DNA of 64,000 nucleotides, taken from positions 3,129,501-3,193,500 of the forward strand of contig JAITYX010000062.1 of assembly GCA_021018815.1 (NCBI GenBank), given 5' to 3'. Within the stretch, counting starts at the first letter, position 1. The number at the start of each line of letters is the position of its first letter. Shown here in pieces: positions 39,905 through 51,471 of this stretch. The notes under the pieces are model-generated. The model did not search any database. It was given only the letters and a program-made list of their open reading frames with translations, and had not been told where the DNA came from. The translations under genes and the position numbers were made by a program. Source of the stretch: Talinum fruticosum. Its lineage: Eukaryota; Streptophyta; Magnoliopsida; Caryophyllales; Talinaceae.

Positions 39905-42903
39905 TAGACATGACAAAAATTGACCCGACTCGGAAATCCGACCCGAACCCGCATCGAAAATTTTGGGTTTTGAACACGATTTTCTCGACCTGAATCCGCT
40001 GAGTTAAGGCAATAAAAACAATAATTTTACCTTTGTAGCTTGTTGATTGAATGTTTTATGCCTATTATATAATTTTTCTTTCATTTATCATATTTCTTGT
40101 AATTGTTATTTATAATACCACATCGTTTGGAGAAACGTTGCATAACTATCACAATAATTTACAAATAAGCACTAATACTATTTCTTTTTTCAACTTATTT
40201 CTCTTTAAAAAATTATATATAAAAACTATACACAGAAAAATTTCAACAAAATATATATGGATTCAAATGGCGTAATATAATAAAAATATATAAAATGCAC
40301 AAGTTATATTGTTGTATCTTTGGTGAATTAAATGTGCTCGGTCACATATTAAATAATATACCTTTTTTATAGAAATAATATTACAAGAATAAAAAAATTT
40401 GATATTATAATTAAAAATAATAACTTTGGTTTATTGTAAATCTGTAATTCTCATTTATTTGAAATTATTCTAGTCTTACTTGAATCATAGCGCATGGGAC
40501 GGGCAATTAAAACGATTTTAAAATTTCCTAGTGAATAAAATTGGTCGGTTAGCCGACCAAGTTGACTCTTTCTCAATCTATTTTAAAATGTAGTAGATAT
40601 ACATAAAAACCTCTTTATAATATTAATCTTTATTACTATTCCAAATAAATTTTAAAAAGTGTAATATATGTGAATTAGTACAATAGAAGAATAAAAATAA
40701 ATATCGAAAGCAGAACCTTAAACGAGTCTTTAATATAATAGCTCATTATTAAACAACCCATTGTTGGTATAACATTTTATTGGTGTAAAGTAGGGCTGGG
40801 CAATGGGGCGGGCCAGGGCGGGTCAGGGCCAGCCCATTATTATAACGGGTTGTGCCAGGCCAAGGAAAAATAAATGGGTTGAGCCGGGTCCTGGGCCAGC
40901 TGACTCTGACCGGCCCATGACCGCCCATGGGCTAGAGCTAAACATGAATTGACATTAGTGCTTAATTTGGTAGCATAAAATAATAGTAGAACATATGTAC
41001 TTGAAACAACTTGTAAGGCAATAGAGTTCCTAATTTTCAACCCATGGCAAATTCCATTAAAGACATAGTTAATACAAATTGGTAATCGCCTGGAAAAAGC
41101 ATATGTCGTAGTTTGCAGCTCTACATAATATTAAACTCTTGTTTCTCAGTAAAAAACTTGTTCACTGGACCCAAAGCCATACTTTAAGGTCTCGGACTCG
41201 TTTCCGACACAACATACAAGATTTACAAAGCATCACGGGACAAAGCCCACAGGTTGTGTGAGTCCAAAATTGCTTTGGAGGCTCCACAGACCTTCCCACA
41301 GCCCATGGAGGTCAATGGTTGGCTCTAGAGGTCATCAAGGGCCTTCCCATGGTTAGTGAGGACTTATGGTGGCCACCACTGCCTATCCCACGGCCTGTGG
41401 GAGCACCCGCGGTGGGTATTTTGGGTTAAATAAATCGCTGCTGGCCACCACAGCCTACCCCACAGCGTGTGGGGACACCCGTGGTGAGTGGCAGTGGCTC
41501 CTAAACTCTATTTTCTTATCATCTATCTATCTTGTCCTCATGGAATATCTATGAAAGGTTCGTTTCAACATTCTAAGTAACATATTAGCTCAATAAAACC
41601 CATTAAAATACACATACAAGATATATACTTTTCATACCAAATTTTGGACAAACTAGCACTACATAAAATTTATGATCAATCTTCAATTCGAGTTATTTAA
41701 TAAATAAGTCGCATATATAAATCGAACTTTCTTGTTTAGACTTTCCTTTAATTCGAGCGTCACATATTCTCTGCAAGCATGTATTGGGTGAGTCTTGGGT
41801 GGTAAGGGTCATTTGACCCATGACCCGACCCGACCCATTTATTAAAAAGTATTGCCCAGCCCGTTAAGTAAGTGGGCAGCCCAGCCCGGCCCGGTCCAGC
41901 CCGTTGCCCCAGCCCTAATTAGCGTCATTTCTTTGAGAGAAAAACCCCTTTATTTTTTTCTATTTTCCACTATAAAAAAATTCCCACTTGGTTAACCAAA
42001 AATACAAAAAAACAGAAGGTTCTGTTCTCTTTTTCACTGCTAGCAATGGAAAAAAATGTAGAATAATTAATCTTAAAAAGAAAAAAATCATCCTTAATCA
42101 AATTTCATTATTTTTTTTTGAAGTAAAATATTTTGAAACATCATAAAAAAAGAATCCCAGGTTGGCAGTGCTGAGATTTTAAGCAAACCCAATCAATGAA
42201 TGAATACAGAGCTTTAATTCCTCATAACATTTACTATACAAATTAAAAATACATGTAAATTGATTTTTAATTTATCTGCAAATAAATAAGTTATCGAAAG
42301 TAATAAAATTATTTTTTTTAAAAAAAGAATGGAAAGAGAAAGTAGATTGAAAAGATACCCTTTTTTTTGCCACCTTAACAAATTAGGATAATAATAAAAT
42401 TAGAATTAATAATGGAATTTGTGAATATTATGAGATGACCCTTTTATTTTGACCCATTAATGGCCCGCTGGTTGACCCTTTAATGACCCATCTTTATATG
42501 ACCATAAATCAGCCCGACCCTTTTATTACTAAACTTGGGCTTTGACTCTTTTTTTTTTTTTTGCACAGCCCTGCTGGCCCAATGGGTACCCTGTCCATTG
42601 GCCAGTCCTAGTGTAAAGTAATCAAGTCATTCAAATCAATGAAATCTTTACCCAAATATTATGATGAAAGTTTTGAAATTTTTAAATACAAATACTATAC
42701 TTTCTTGTAGAATTATGGGCATTTTGAAGCAAAAATATGTTAGATTTTTATAATTTAAAAAGAAAATTAACTAATAAACAAAACGGTCTCAACCCGTTGG
42801 GTCGGTCCGAAACCTGTATAACCTGTTAAACAACCATCCATATTTTACCTGAACCTAAACTACACTCGACCCGTATTTTACCGCCCGCCCGAATTGACAC
42901 GTA
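39905..42903. mobile_element. DNA-transposon insertion in RLK4 intron 2
   Basis: TGATCATGAT stands on both sides (39895-39904 and 42904-42913) and occurs once, inside GATCATGATAGGGCTTC, at the same place in RLK5 intron 2 (62118-62127). The insertion starts TAGACATGACAAAAATTGACC and ends with the complement of TACGTGTCAATTCGGG; both ends are rich in CCGACCCG/CGGGT words. About 1.2 kb of it remains once the nested hAT element is taken out. No transposase is seen. The 8-10-bp duplication fits hAT or Mutator-type elements; the superfamily is unassigned. Confidence 0.78.
40791..42610. mobile_element. Non-autonomous hAT element nested in the intron insertion
   Basis: A perfect 8-bp target duplication GTGTAAAG flanks it (40783-40790 and 42611-42618). 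The terminal inverted repeats are TAGGGCTGGGCAATGG and the complement of TAGGACTGGCCAATGG. The 1.8-kb interior holds subterminal GGGCC/CCCGACCC words and a segment with two near copies of a CTGCC/GCCTACCCCAC word (41370-41480), but no transposase frame. Confidence 0.88.
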
Positions 42904-43562
42904 TGATCATGATAGTGCTTCAAACAGGAAAAAGAGTGACAAGTGTGAATGAACAAACGTTGAGAGGTAGAATCGGGCAAGCTGAACTCCAAGACCAAGA
43001 GCCACCATTGTTTACATTTGAAATGCTCAGGAAAGCAACAAACAATTTTCAAGACACTAACAAACTTGGAGAAGGTGGTTTCAGCACAGTTTACAAGGTA
43101 AATTCTGCATCTGATCATATCAGAACCAGTCTAGAATGAAGTACAGTATTAACAATATAATTTTCTTCTTTACTACGCTATCGCTAGGGACTTTTGGAAG
43201 ATGGAAAAGAAATAGCAGTTAAAAGACTCTCACAAGCCTCTGAGCAAGGCCCCGGTAGAGTTCATGAATGAAGTTGCAGTGATCTCTGAACTTCAGCATA
43301 AAAATCTTGTCAGGCTTCTGGGCTGCTGCATAAAAGGGGATGAAAAAATGTTTGTTTATGAGTACATGCCTAATAAAAGCCTTGATGCATTTCTCTTTGG
43401 TATGTGTGGCATTTTGTTGCTTCTATGCTGCAACATTTGTGCAATTTTTTCATTGTTTAATATTCAAGAAGAACTGGACCAACTGTATATATAATTTCTC
43501 TCGTCACAGGAACATGAACTTTGAGCGCAATGGGCACTGACTAACACTTGTCTTATGCCTGA

Positions 43563-43811
<249 letters not shown>

Positions 43812-44419
43812 TAGTAAGTAAAACATTTGGTTTAGCACAACAAATTTGGTATAAACCTATCTTAGATAAATATAACCTCCTGACCGTAAGTAACTGTGCA
43901 GCGGCTACATGTCTCCTGAATATACAATGGGGCAATTCTCTGAAAAATCCGATGTATACAGCTTTGGTGTGATACTGTTGGAGATTGTCAGTGGGAGAAG
44001 CAACACTAGCTTCAACCACATGGAGCATTCATGCACGCTATTGGGATATTAAGTGATCGAAACTGTAACCCATTCTACAACTAAGCAGATCTAATTTCTA
44101 TTCCTGTATTTCAATGTGGCTTCAATGTCTTTAGGCATGGAAATTATGGAGTGAGGATAAAATTGTTTCATTTATCGATCCAACGATCTCACAGCCAAGC
44201 TTCCAGGAAGACATTCTAAGATGCATACATGTGGGACTATTATGTGTGCAGAAGCGTCCAAGAGATAGGCCAAAAATCTCCACAATTTTAACCATGCTCG
44301 ATACAAAAACAGACCTGCAACATCCCGAAAGACCTGGCTTCACAGATTGGGAGACTTCTGATGACCAACAGGACAAGAACACTACTACCTATTCTATCTC
44401 AATCATGCAGGGCCGATAA

Positions 44420-44893
44420 TATGAGTTCTTATTTATATAGGAAATAAAATCCATCAATAGGCTGTTCGCAAATGTCTTTCAAGAAACCCGTTCATGATCT
44501 TGCTTGGTTTGGAGAGGGAAATTAATTTTGCATGAACTCTGAGTACCAATACGTAGCTACAGATGTATTTTATCTTATATGAATGTTGAAGCACAAATAA
44601 GAGGTACATATTTACGTATCTCTCATATTATTTCCAGTTAAAGTAAGAATGTAAGATTTATGTAGTAAATATTTCTTGCACATACCAGTTATTACTACTA
44701 ATTGGTCTTTATTGTTTGTTTCCCCATTCTAGCCCCCCTTCCCCGGGTCTCTCACTTGGCCAAAAATAGATAGTTTTTGGGTTCCTTTCTAAAGAATGGC
44801 AGAAAATATAGACGTCCCTGTTCTGCTACTGTAACATTTGACTAATCACTTTGCTTGGCAAAGACATCAACAAAATGAGAGCTGCATCATATG
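44420..44893 (+). repeat. RLK4 downstream flank, shared with the RLK5 downstream flank
   Basis: It aligns with 63627-64000 (shared ATATGAGTTCTTATTTATATAG-type start, and GGTCTCTCACTTGGCCA near the end). The duplication unit therefore includes 3' flanking DNA. It presumably holds the 3' UTR; no clear poly(A) signal is assigned. Confidence 0.6.
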
Positions 44894-44932
44894 ATCAAAA
44901 TCGGAGAAGGTGGTTTCGGCCCAGTTTACAAG
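44894..44932 (+). pseudogene. RLK6 relic, end of exon 3
   Basis: The sequence encodes [12 protein letters not shown], the glycine-rich loop at the end of exon 3, followed by a GT donor. The intron start (GTAAAGTCATACATCTGATT) and CAATGAAGCACTAAACTAA match RLK2 intron 3 closely. Everything upstream of the loop is missing. A Gypsy element begins 77 bases further on, inside this intron. Confidence 0.75.
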
Positions 44933-45449
44933 GTAAAGTCATACATCTGATTGCATGGGAACAAGTCCACAATGAAGCACTAAACTAAGAAAATTAGTTC
45001 TTTCCTACTGGCACTGGATGGGCAGGGGATACATAAATTCCGAATCGAGAAATCGAGTCGGAGGGCGACATCATCACGTTGGAGGCCAACCCAACGATAC
45101 AGGAACTATATACTTCCTACTACTAGGAATTGAAAGGAAGGGAGAAACACTCAACTTTTCAACACTAAAAGTTTTTAATAGAAATGCTCATATAACTTAG
45201 ATTGATTTTCTGCGGTTATAAGGGTCACTATTTATAGGCCTAATTTGATACTATTACAACTAATCCAGTTTATTACAAGCTCCCATTTTCTACTAAAATG
45301 TCAGAGCCTTTTTGACAATACTCTATTCTTAGTACTAAATTCTTCTGCTAGCTTCAACTTTCCAAAATAGTGTGGGGTGGTGCATTAATGGCTAAGTAGT
45401 TTTGTAGCATTTTTTCCTCCTTTGATAGGCTTGTATTTTCTACCGTTGT

Positions 45450-48400
45450 CAAGCTCCCCTTGTTAGAAAAGAATCGTCCTCGAGTTTTTGCTCTTCCTCA
45501 TCTTCATAATATGCAAATAGATCAGCAACATTAAAGGTAGCAGAAACATTATAATCTCTTGGGAGTTTTATTTTATATGCATTTTCTCCAATTCTTTCTA
45601 GGACTTTGAATGGACCATCTATTCTTGGTCTAAGCAACTCGTCTTATACACACACGAGAGTATCTGCTCCCCGTCATATGTCACGAGATGGTTGGACGTA
45701 TAGGAAATAAAGGGGATTTTGTAAGACTAATCTTTCTTTCTCTCTCCTGGGAATATATGCTCCCGGGAGCATTTCAGAATTTGCATGGTCTAAGCTTTCC
45801 ATGTGGACTTCGAGGGAACCTTTCTTTTCTCAAATGAATTCAAACCAAATCTCCTTCTTTAAATGCAACTGGTTTACGATTGTTGGTATCGCTCATTCTG
45901 TTTTGAGATTTGAGATCTCACCTTGTCATGAAGTTTCTTAATTTCTCTAGTTCGTTTCTCAACATCACTAGTAAAGTGATTTTGTGTTAGCAATAAAGCT
46001 TGGTCAACAGGTGTAGTTGGATTACTACCATATATAATCTTGAAAGGACTTTGACCCCGTGGTTTGACTTGGCGATGAATTGTAAGCAAACTCAGCTTAA
46101 GCTAAAGCCAAATCCCATTGAAGAAGATTCTTACCCACAAAACTTCTCATCAAATTTCCTAAAGTACGGTTCACTGCTTCAGTTTGACCATCGGTGTTCC
46201 CTACTTATGCCACAAAGTTTGCCAAAAATGACTCATGAATTTGACATCTCTTCCTAAAGTGATAGTCTTTGGAATCCCATGGAGGCAAACAATCTCACGA
46301 AATTTAAGATCAGCAATTTGAGTAGCGTCGTGAGTCTTGTTACAAGGCACAAAGTGAGCCATCTTGGAAAATCGATCCACAACAACCATAATGTAATCTT
46401 TGTTTCTTTGGATACAAGGTAGCCCAGCAACAAAGTCCATGTTCACACCTTCTCAAGGAGCTTCAAGCACAAGCAATGGTGTGTAAAGACCGATGTTTTG
46501 CCCTCGAGCTTTTGCAATATGACAAGTCCTGCACCTTTTAACAAACCTATCAACATCTCGTGCCGAGTGGGGCCAAAAGAAATTCTCAAAGATGATTGCT
46601 AATGTCTTGTCTCTTCCAAACTGTCCAGCAAGGCCGCTTGCATTACATTCTATTAAGATCATATGACGCAACGAACATTGAGATATGCATAGTTGAGTTC
46701 CTATAAAGAAGTATCCATTTTGACAATGAAACTGTTTACAAGGTCCTTCAACACATTGCTTCCATATTATTCCAAAATCATTGTCATCTTCATATAACTC
46801 TTTCAAAATTTCAAAACCAATTACCTTCACTTGAAAAGTAGACAGTACGGCAAGTCTTCAACTTAATGCATCGACAACTTTATTTTGAGTTCCAGACTTG
46901 TGCTTCAAGGCAAAGTTAAATGTTGACAAGAACTCGCTCCATTTAGCATGACGACACTGAAGTTTTTGCTAGCTATGTAGATATTTGAGTGACTCGTGAC
47001 CTGAGTAAAGTACAAATTCTTTCATCAGCAAGTAATGACTCTAATGGTTGAAGGCACGAACAATAGCGTAGAATTCCTTCTCATAAGTGGAATATTTACA
47101 CTTGGAATCATTCAACTTTTCACTGAAAAACGTGATATGTCATCCTTCTTGACTTAGAATTGCACCTATTCCAACTCTGGAAGCATCACAATCAACTTCA
47201 AACACTTTATCAAAATCTGAAAAAGCTAGTACCGGAGCTTTCATGATCAATTGTTTTAACTCTTCAAAACTTCGTTGGGCAGACGAAGTCCACTCAAACT
47301 TTTCTTTTTCAATACCTCTGTGAGCGGAGCTGCGACACTGCTAAAATTCTTCACAAAGCGATGATAAAATGAGGTTAGGCCATGAAAGCTTCGAACATAA
47401 TGGACAAATTGAGGTGTTGGCCAACTAATAATGGCTTCAACCTTGTCAAGATCCATTTGAATTCCTTTGTTGGATACAATATAGCAAAGAAATGCCACTT
47501 TGTCGGTCATGAAATGACGTTTCTTCAAATTGGCATACAACTTTTGCTCACAAAGAGCTTGAAAAATTTCTCAAAGATGGTGCAAATGCTTTTCATGGTT
47601 GCAAATGAATACCAAAATGTCATCAAAATAAACAACAGATTTCCCAATGAAAGGTCGGAACATTTGGTTCATTAAACGCATAAATATACTTGGTGCATTT
47701 GAAAGACCAAATGGCATAACCATCAATTCATATAATCCATCTCTTGTATTAAAGGTGGTCTTCCATTCATCTCTTAGTCGCATGCAAATTTGATTATACC
47801 TACTTTGTAAATCAATCTTTGAAGAGATATATAGTAGCATTATGCAATTGATCGAGTAGGTCATCAAGGCAAGGAATAGGAAAACGATACTTAATTGTGA
47901 TCCTATTGACAACATGACTGTCGACGTACATACGCCATGTTCCATCTTTCTTTGGAACAAGAAGAGCTAGGACTACACAAGGACTCACACTTTCTTTAAC
48001 TAACCCTTTTGTCCATGAGCTCTCAGACTTATCGTTGTAACTCCTCATGTTCTTTTAGACTCATTCGGTATGCAGCCTTGCCAGGAATGACTGCACCAGG
48101 AATAAAATCAATGCAATGTTGTATGTCTCGCATTGGTGGCAATCCTGTAGGGATCTCTTCAGGAATCACATCCTTGAAGTCTTTAAGCAATGACTTAACC
48201 AAACCTAAAAAATCTCCACTTCCTTGATTCTCTTCAAGAAGAATGAAGGCACAAGTAATCTCAGATTCTTGCAATGCTTTAGCAAACATTGTCTCAGATA
48301 TAATGTTGCCTTTCTTTCGAGCTTGATTCATTTGGACTTGTTTTTTAAATGGTGCCAGCACAATTTTAACACCATCTTTCTCAAAATAATATGTGTTCTT

Positions 48401-49892
48401 GTACCCATCATGAATGGCATGTCGATCATATTGCCACGGTTGACCCAAAAGTAGGTGGCAAGCATTCATAGGGATAACATCACACCATACTTTATCTTGA
48501 TACTTGTTACTGATGGAAAAATCAACAAGGCATTTTTCAAAACCTTGACCTCATTACCCCTTTTAAGCCAAGTGAGCTTGTATGGAGAAAGGTGATCCCA
48601 AGTCGGCAATTTAATTTTTCGATCATCATTCAGGCAACCACATTTTTGCAACTTCCATTGTCAATAATGACGTCACAAATCTTCCCATGTGAAGTACGTT
48701 GGGTATGGAAGATATTATTGCGCAACCATTCATCTTCTTGTGCTTGGGACACATTCAAGACTCAATGAACAATCAATAATTCTCCTTCATCAGCTTGTAT
48801 GAATTCTTGGTTGTCTTCATTTTATGTGTTTTATTCCTCATTGTGGTCTTCTTCCTCTAGAGTTTCTTCTTCAACAAATGATATAGCTCTAGAATTTGGA
48901 CATTCTGATGCAATATGTCCAAAATCTTGACATTTGAAACATTTCTTGTTGTTAAAACTCCCTTTTGTAGGCTTGTTTGTCCCCGTATAGCTCTTAATTT
49001 TCTTCGACAGGCTGGATGTTGTTGGCTTTGGAGGTAGTCTTGTTGAGGTGTTGCCACGTTTGGACATGTCTCTAACTACTCTTTTGAAAAACCTCTTTTT
49101 CCCTTTTTAGTTGAACTCCAACCTTCACGGACAATTTGATAACATCATTCAACGTCCAATATTGTTGGAGTTGCACGATGTTGGCAATTTTTGGATATAA
49201 ATCAGCTAGGAATCTAGCAATTATTCGCTCTTCTGGCTCCGAATTATCGCATTTCATCGATAACTCCTCAAATTCTGCAGCATGTTGAGCCACAAATTTT
49301 TCCTCCTTGTTGTAAATTCTGAAACTTGAGGAAAACATCAAGCAGATAATGGCTGGGCAAAAATTTGCATTTGAGTTCACACTTCATTTTGTCCCATGTG
49401 CTAATTTTGCGATGACTTTCTTTTTCTCATTGGCGTTTAACATTTTTACACCAAATGGATGCATGCTTTTGAGCTTCATAGCGACCAACTTAACTTTACG
49501 ATCTTTAGGAGTGTTTTTAGGTCGAAAACACGTTCGACAGTATGGAGCCATTCAATGAACTCATCGGGATGAACGCCTCCTTCAAAATCAAGAATTTCAA
49601 CTTTTATTCCTAAATCTTTTTCTTGAAATTGGGCTCTGCGCATATGACGGGGCATAGCGGCTTCTCCATCTGAAGATGTATCTTTGGACCGGTGAAATGG
49701 ATTTTCTTTATCATTTTGCTCAACATTATTTCCGTCGGACTGGTCTCTATCCGATCTATTACTTGAGCCTGGAGCAGCCTCATAACAAGCAAGACGTTCT
49801 TGTAGTTGTTGTACCTCTTGTTGAAGATTGCCAACAATAATATCATGAACTAGACGAGCATGTTGACGTCCACCACATCGACCTCTTGGCAT
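45450..49892 (-). pseudogene. Gypsy gag-pol polyprotein relic
   Basis: Minus strand, from the ATG at 49892: a gag with basic N-terminus and retrotransposon-gag core (about 49070-49890), then a CCHC zinc knuckle CFKCQDFGHIASEC (about 48915-48960). The order of the rest is protease (48030-48650), reverse transcriptase with [10 protein letters not shown] (about 47600-47635), RNase H (46880-47500), integrase zinc finger (46453-46700) and core (46200-46446), and an integrase C-terminal part ending NVSATFNVADL (45449-45637). The gag-PR-RT-RH-IN order is that of Ty3/Gypsy; the C-terminal sequence resembles plant chromoviruses. Frameshifts and stops break it throughout. In integrase the zinc-finger histidines read N and Q, and the second catalytic aspartate region reads TLGRD. 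Confidence 0.85.
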
Positions 49893-50803
49893 CTTGTTTC
49901 AATGACTCAAATGATCAACTCTCTTTTTTTATTATTTTTTTCGATACAAACTGAACTCACTTTTTAACTTTTTTTTACCAAATTTTATTTTTTTACTCAG
50001 CACTCTTTTCCATCTCTCTTTCTCTAAAACCCTCACTTTTTTTTTGATAGAATATACTCACATTTTTTTATCACTCCTTTTTTTTTTAATTCACAAACGA
50101 GATTGACACCTACGAAATTTAAGTGAATAGAAATTGAAAATACTATCTTGACTGTAGCAATAAAGATAGTTAATGCACAAAGAATCAACTACTCTTTGAC
50201 ACTATGATATTATTTTTCCACTAGCACAAGAAAAGATACAATATGTTCTCACTAGCACAAAAAGGGAGCTAACTACTGACTTTGGTTCGCATGAAACCCA
50301 ACTACCTCCACGTGACCTTTTTTTGACAGAAACTATAATTCCTACACCTACATGGCACCCTTGAAATCTATTATAATAACTTAATTGGAGATAAAATTGC
50401 GGCACACTTAAATCAAGACTGGAGAAGAACAAAGGAACAAAAGAAAACAGAGGGTAAACTTCAAGTTTTTTTATTTGATAAATCGAAACGGAGGCATGTT
50501 CACGAGATACAAAGAAGTTGATAATGAAGATGGAGATGATGGTGATGAAAATTAAGAGTATGATGATGGTGGTAAAATCACGGTGATGATGGTGGCAACA
50601 GGAATTTGGAGGTGGAGCAATGACAAAGGACGAAGCAGTGATGTAGGTAGCGGAAAGCTGATGAAGATGATGATAATGGTGGTATATTTTTATTTTTTTT
50701 TTAGTAGGAAGATGTGAATTTATGTGAAGATAGAGCATAGCTAGTTGGTTTGAGACAACAAGATCAAACAGGTAATTTGCAACTCTGTGCTCTGGTACCG
50801 ATT
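49893..50803 (-). other. 5' leader region of the Gypsy element
   Basis: AT-rich DNA between gag and the 5' LTR (in minus orientation), with T-rich runs and an ATGATGGTGATG-like microsatellite at 50520-50680. The long minus-strand open frame at 50202-50951 crosses into the LTR and is histidine- and isoleucine-rich; I read it as a composition artefact. Confidence 0.6.
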
Positions 50804-51258
50804 TGGCACCAGATAGGTAGAGGATAGATAAATTTCGAATCGAGAAATCAAGTTGAAGGCCGAAATCAGCATGTTGGAGGTCAACCCAATGATACATGAA
50901 TTCTATACTACCTACTCTTAGGAATTGATAAAGGAAGGGAGAAATACTCAACCTTTCAACAATGAAAGTTTTTAATAGAAATGCTCATACAACTTGATTG
51001 ATTTTCTGCACTTAAAAGGGTGGCCATTTATAGGCCTAATTTGATACTATTACAACTAATCCAATTTATTATAAGTTTCCATTTTTTACTAAAATGTTTG
51101 AGCCTTTTTGACAATACTCCATTCTTACTCCTAAATTCTTTTGCTACCTTCAACTTTCTAAAATCGAGTAGGGTGGTGCATTAATGACTAGGCAATTTTG
51201 TAACATTTTTCTTTCTTTGTCAGGCTTGTATTTTGTACCGTTGTCACCTACTTTCTAG

Positions 51259-51467
51259 GGAATTTTTGAAGATGGAAAAGGAACAGCACTGGAAAGACTT
51301 TGAAGTACCTATGAGCAAAGGTCTGTGTTCATGAACGAATTTGCTGTGATCTCTAAACTTCAGCACATATATCTTTTGGTATTTCTTGGCTGCTGCATAA
51401 AAGGAGATAAAAAAAATGTTGGTTTATGAATACATGCCTAATAAAAGCCTTGATGCATTTTTCTTTG
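51259..51467 (+). pseudogene. RLK6 relic, exon 4
   Basis: After a TTTCTAG acceptor the sequence aligns with exon 4 of RLK5 ([11 protein letters not shown] and [13 protein letters not shown] can be read). The ATP-binding motif AVKRLS has become ALERL followed by a stop, and further shifts are present. The exon runs to TTCTTTG, and the Copia element begins five bases later, so the normal GTATG donor has been replaced by GCAC. Confidence 0.85.
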
Positions 51468-51471
51468 GCAC

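Larger units (their letters stand above)
45009..51246 (-). mobile_element. Ty3/Gypsy retrotransposon with two 443-bp LTRs
   Basis: The LTRs are 45009-45451 and 50804-51246, equal in length, both starting TGGCAC and ending TTGTCA. A perfect target duplication CCTAC stands at 45004-45008 and 51247-51251. On the minus strand GGTACCAGAGC just inside the 5' LTR is a methionine-tRNA-like primer site, and AACAAGGGGAGC before the 3' LTR is the polypurine tract. The element sits in intron 3 of RLK6. Equal-length but visibly diverged LTRs indicate an older single insertion. Confidence 0.92.

Noticed and set aside
50202..50951. 249-codon open frame on the - strand
   Set aside because: It spans the Gypsy LTR and leader; its His- and Ile-rich middle comes from an ATGATGGTGATG microsatellite. 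No domain is seen.
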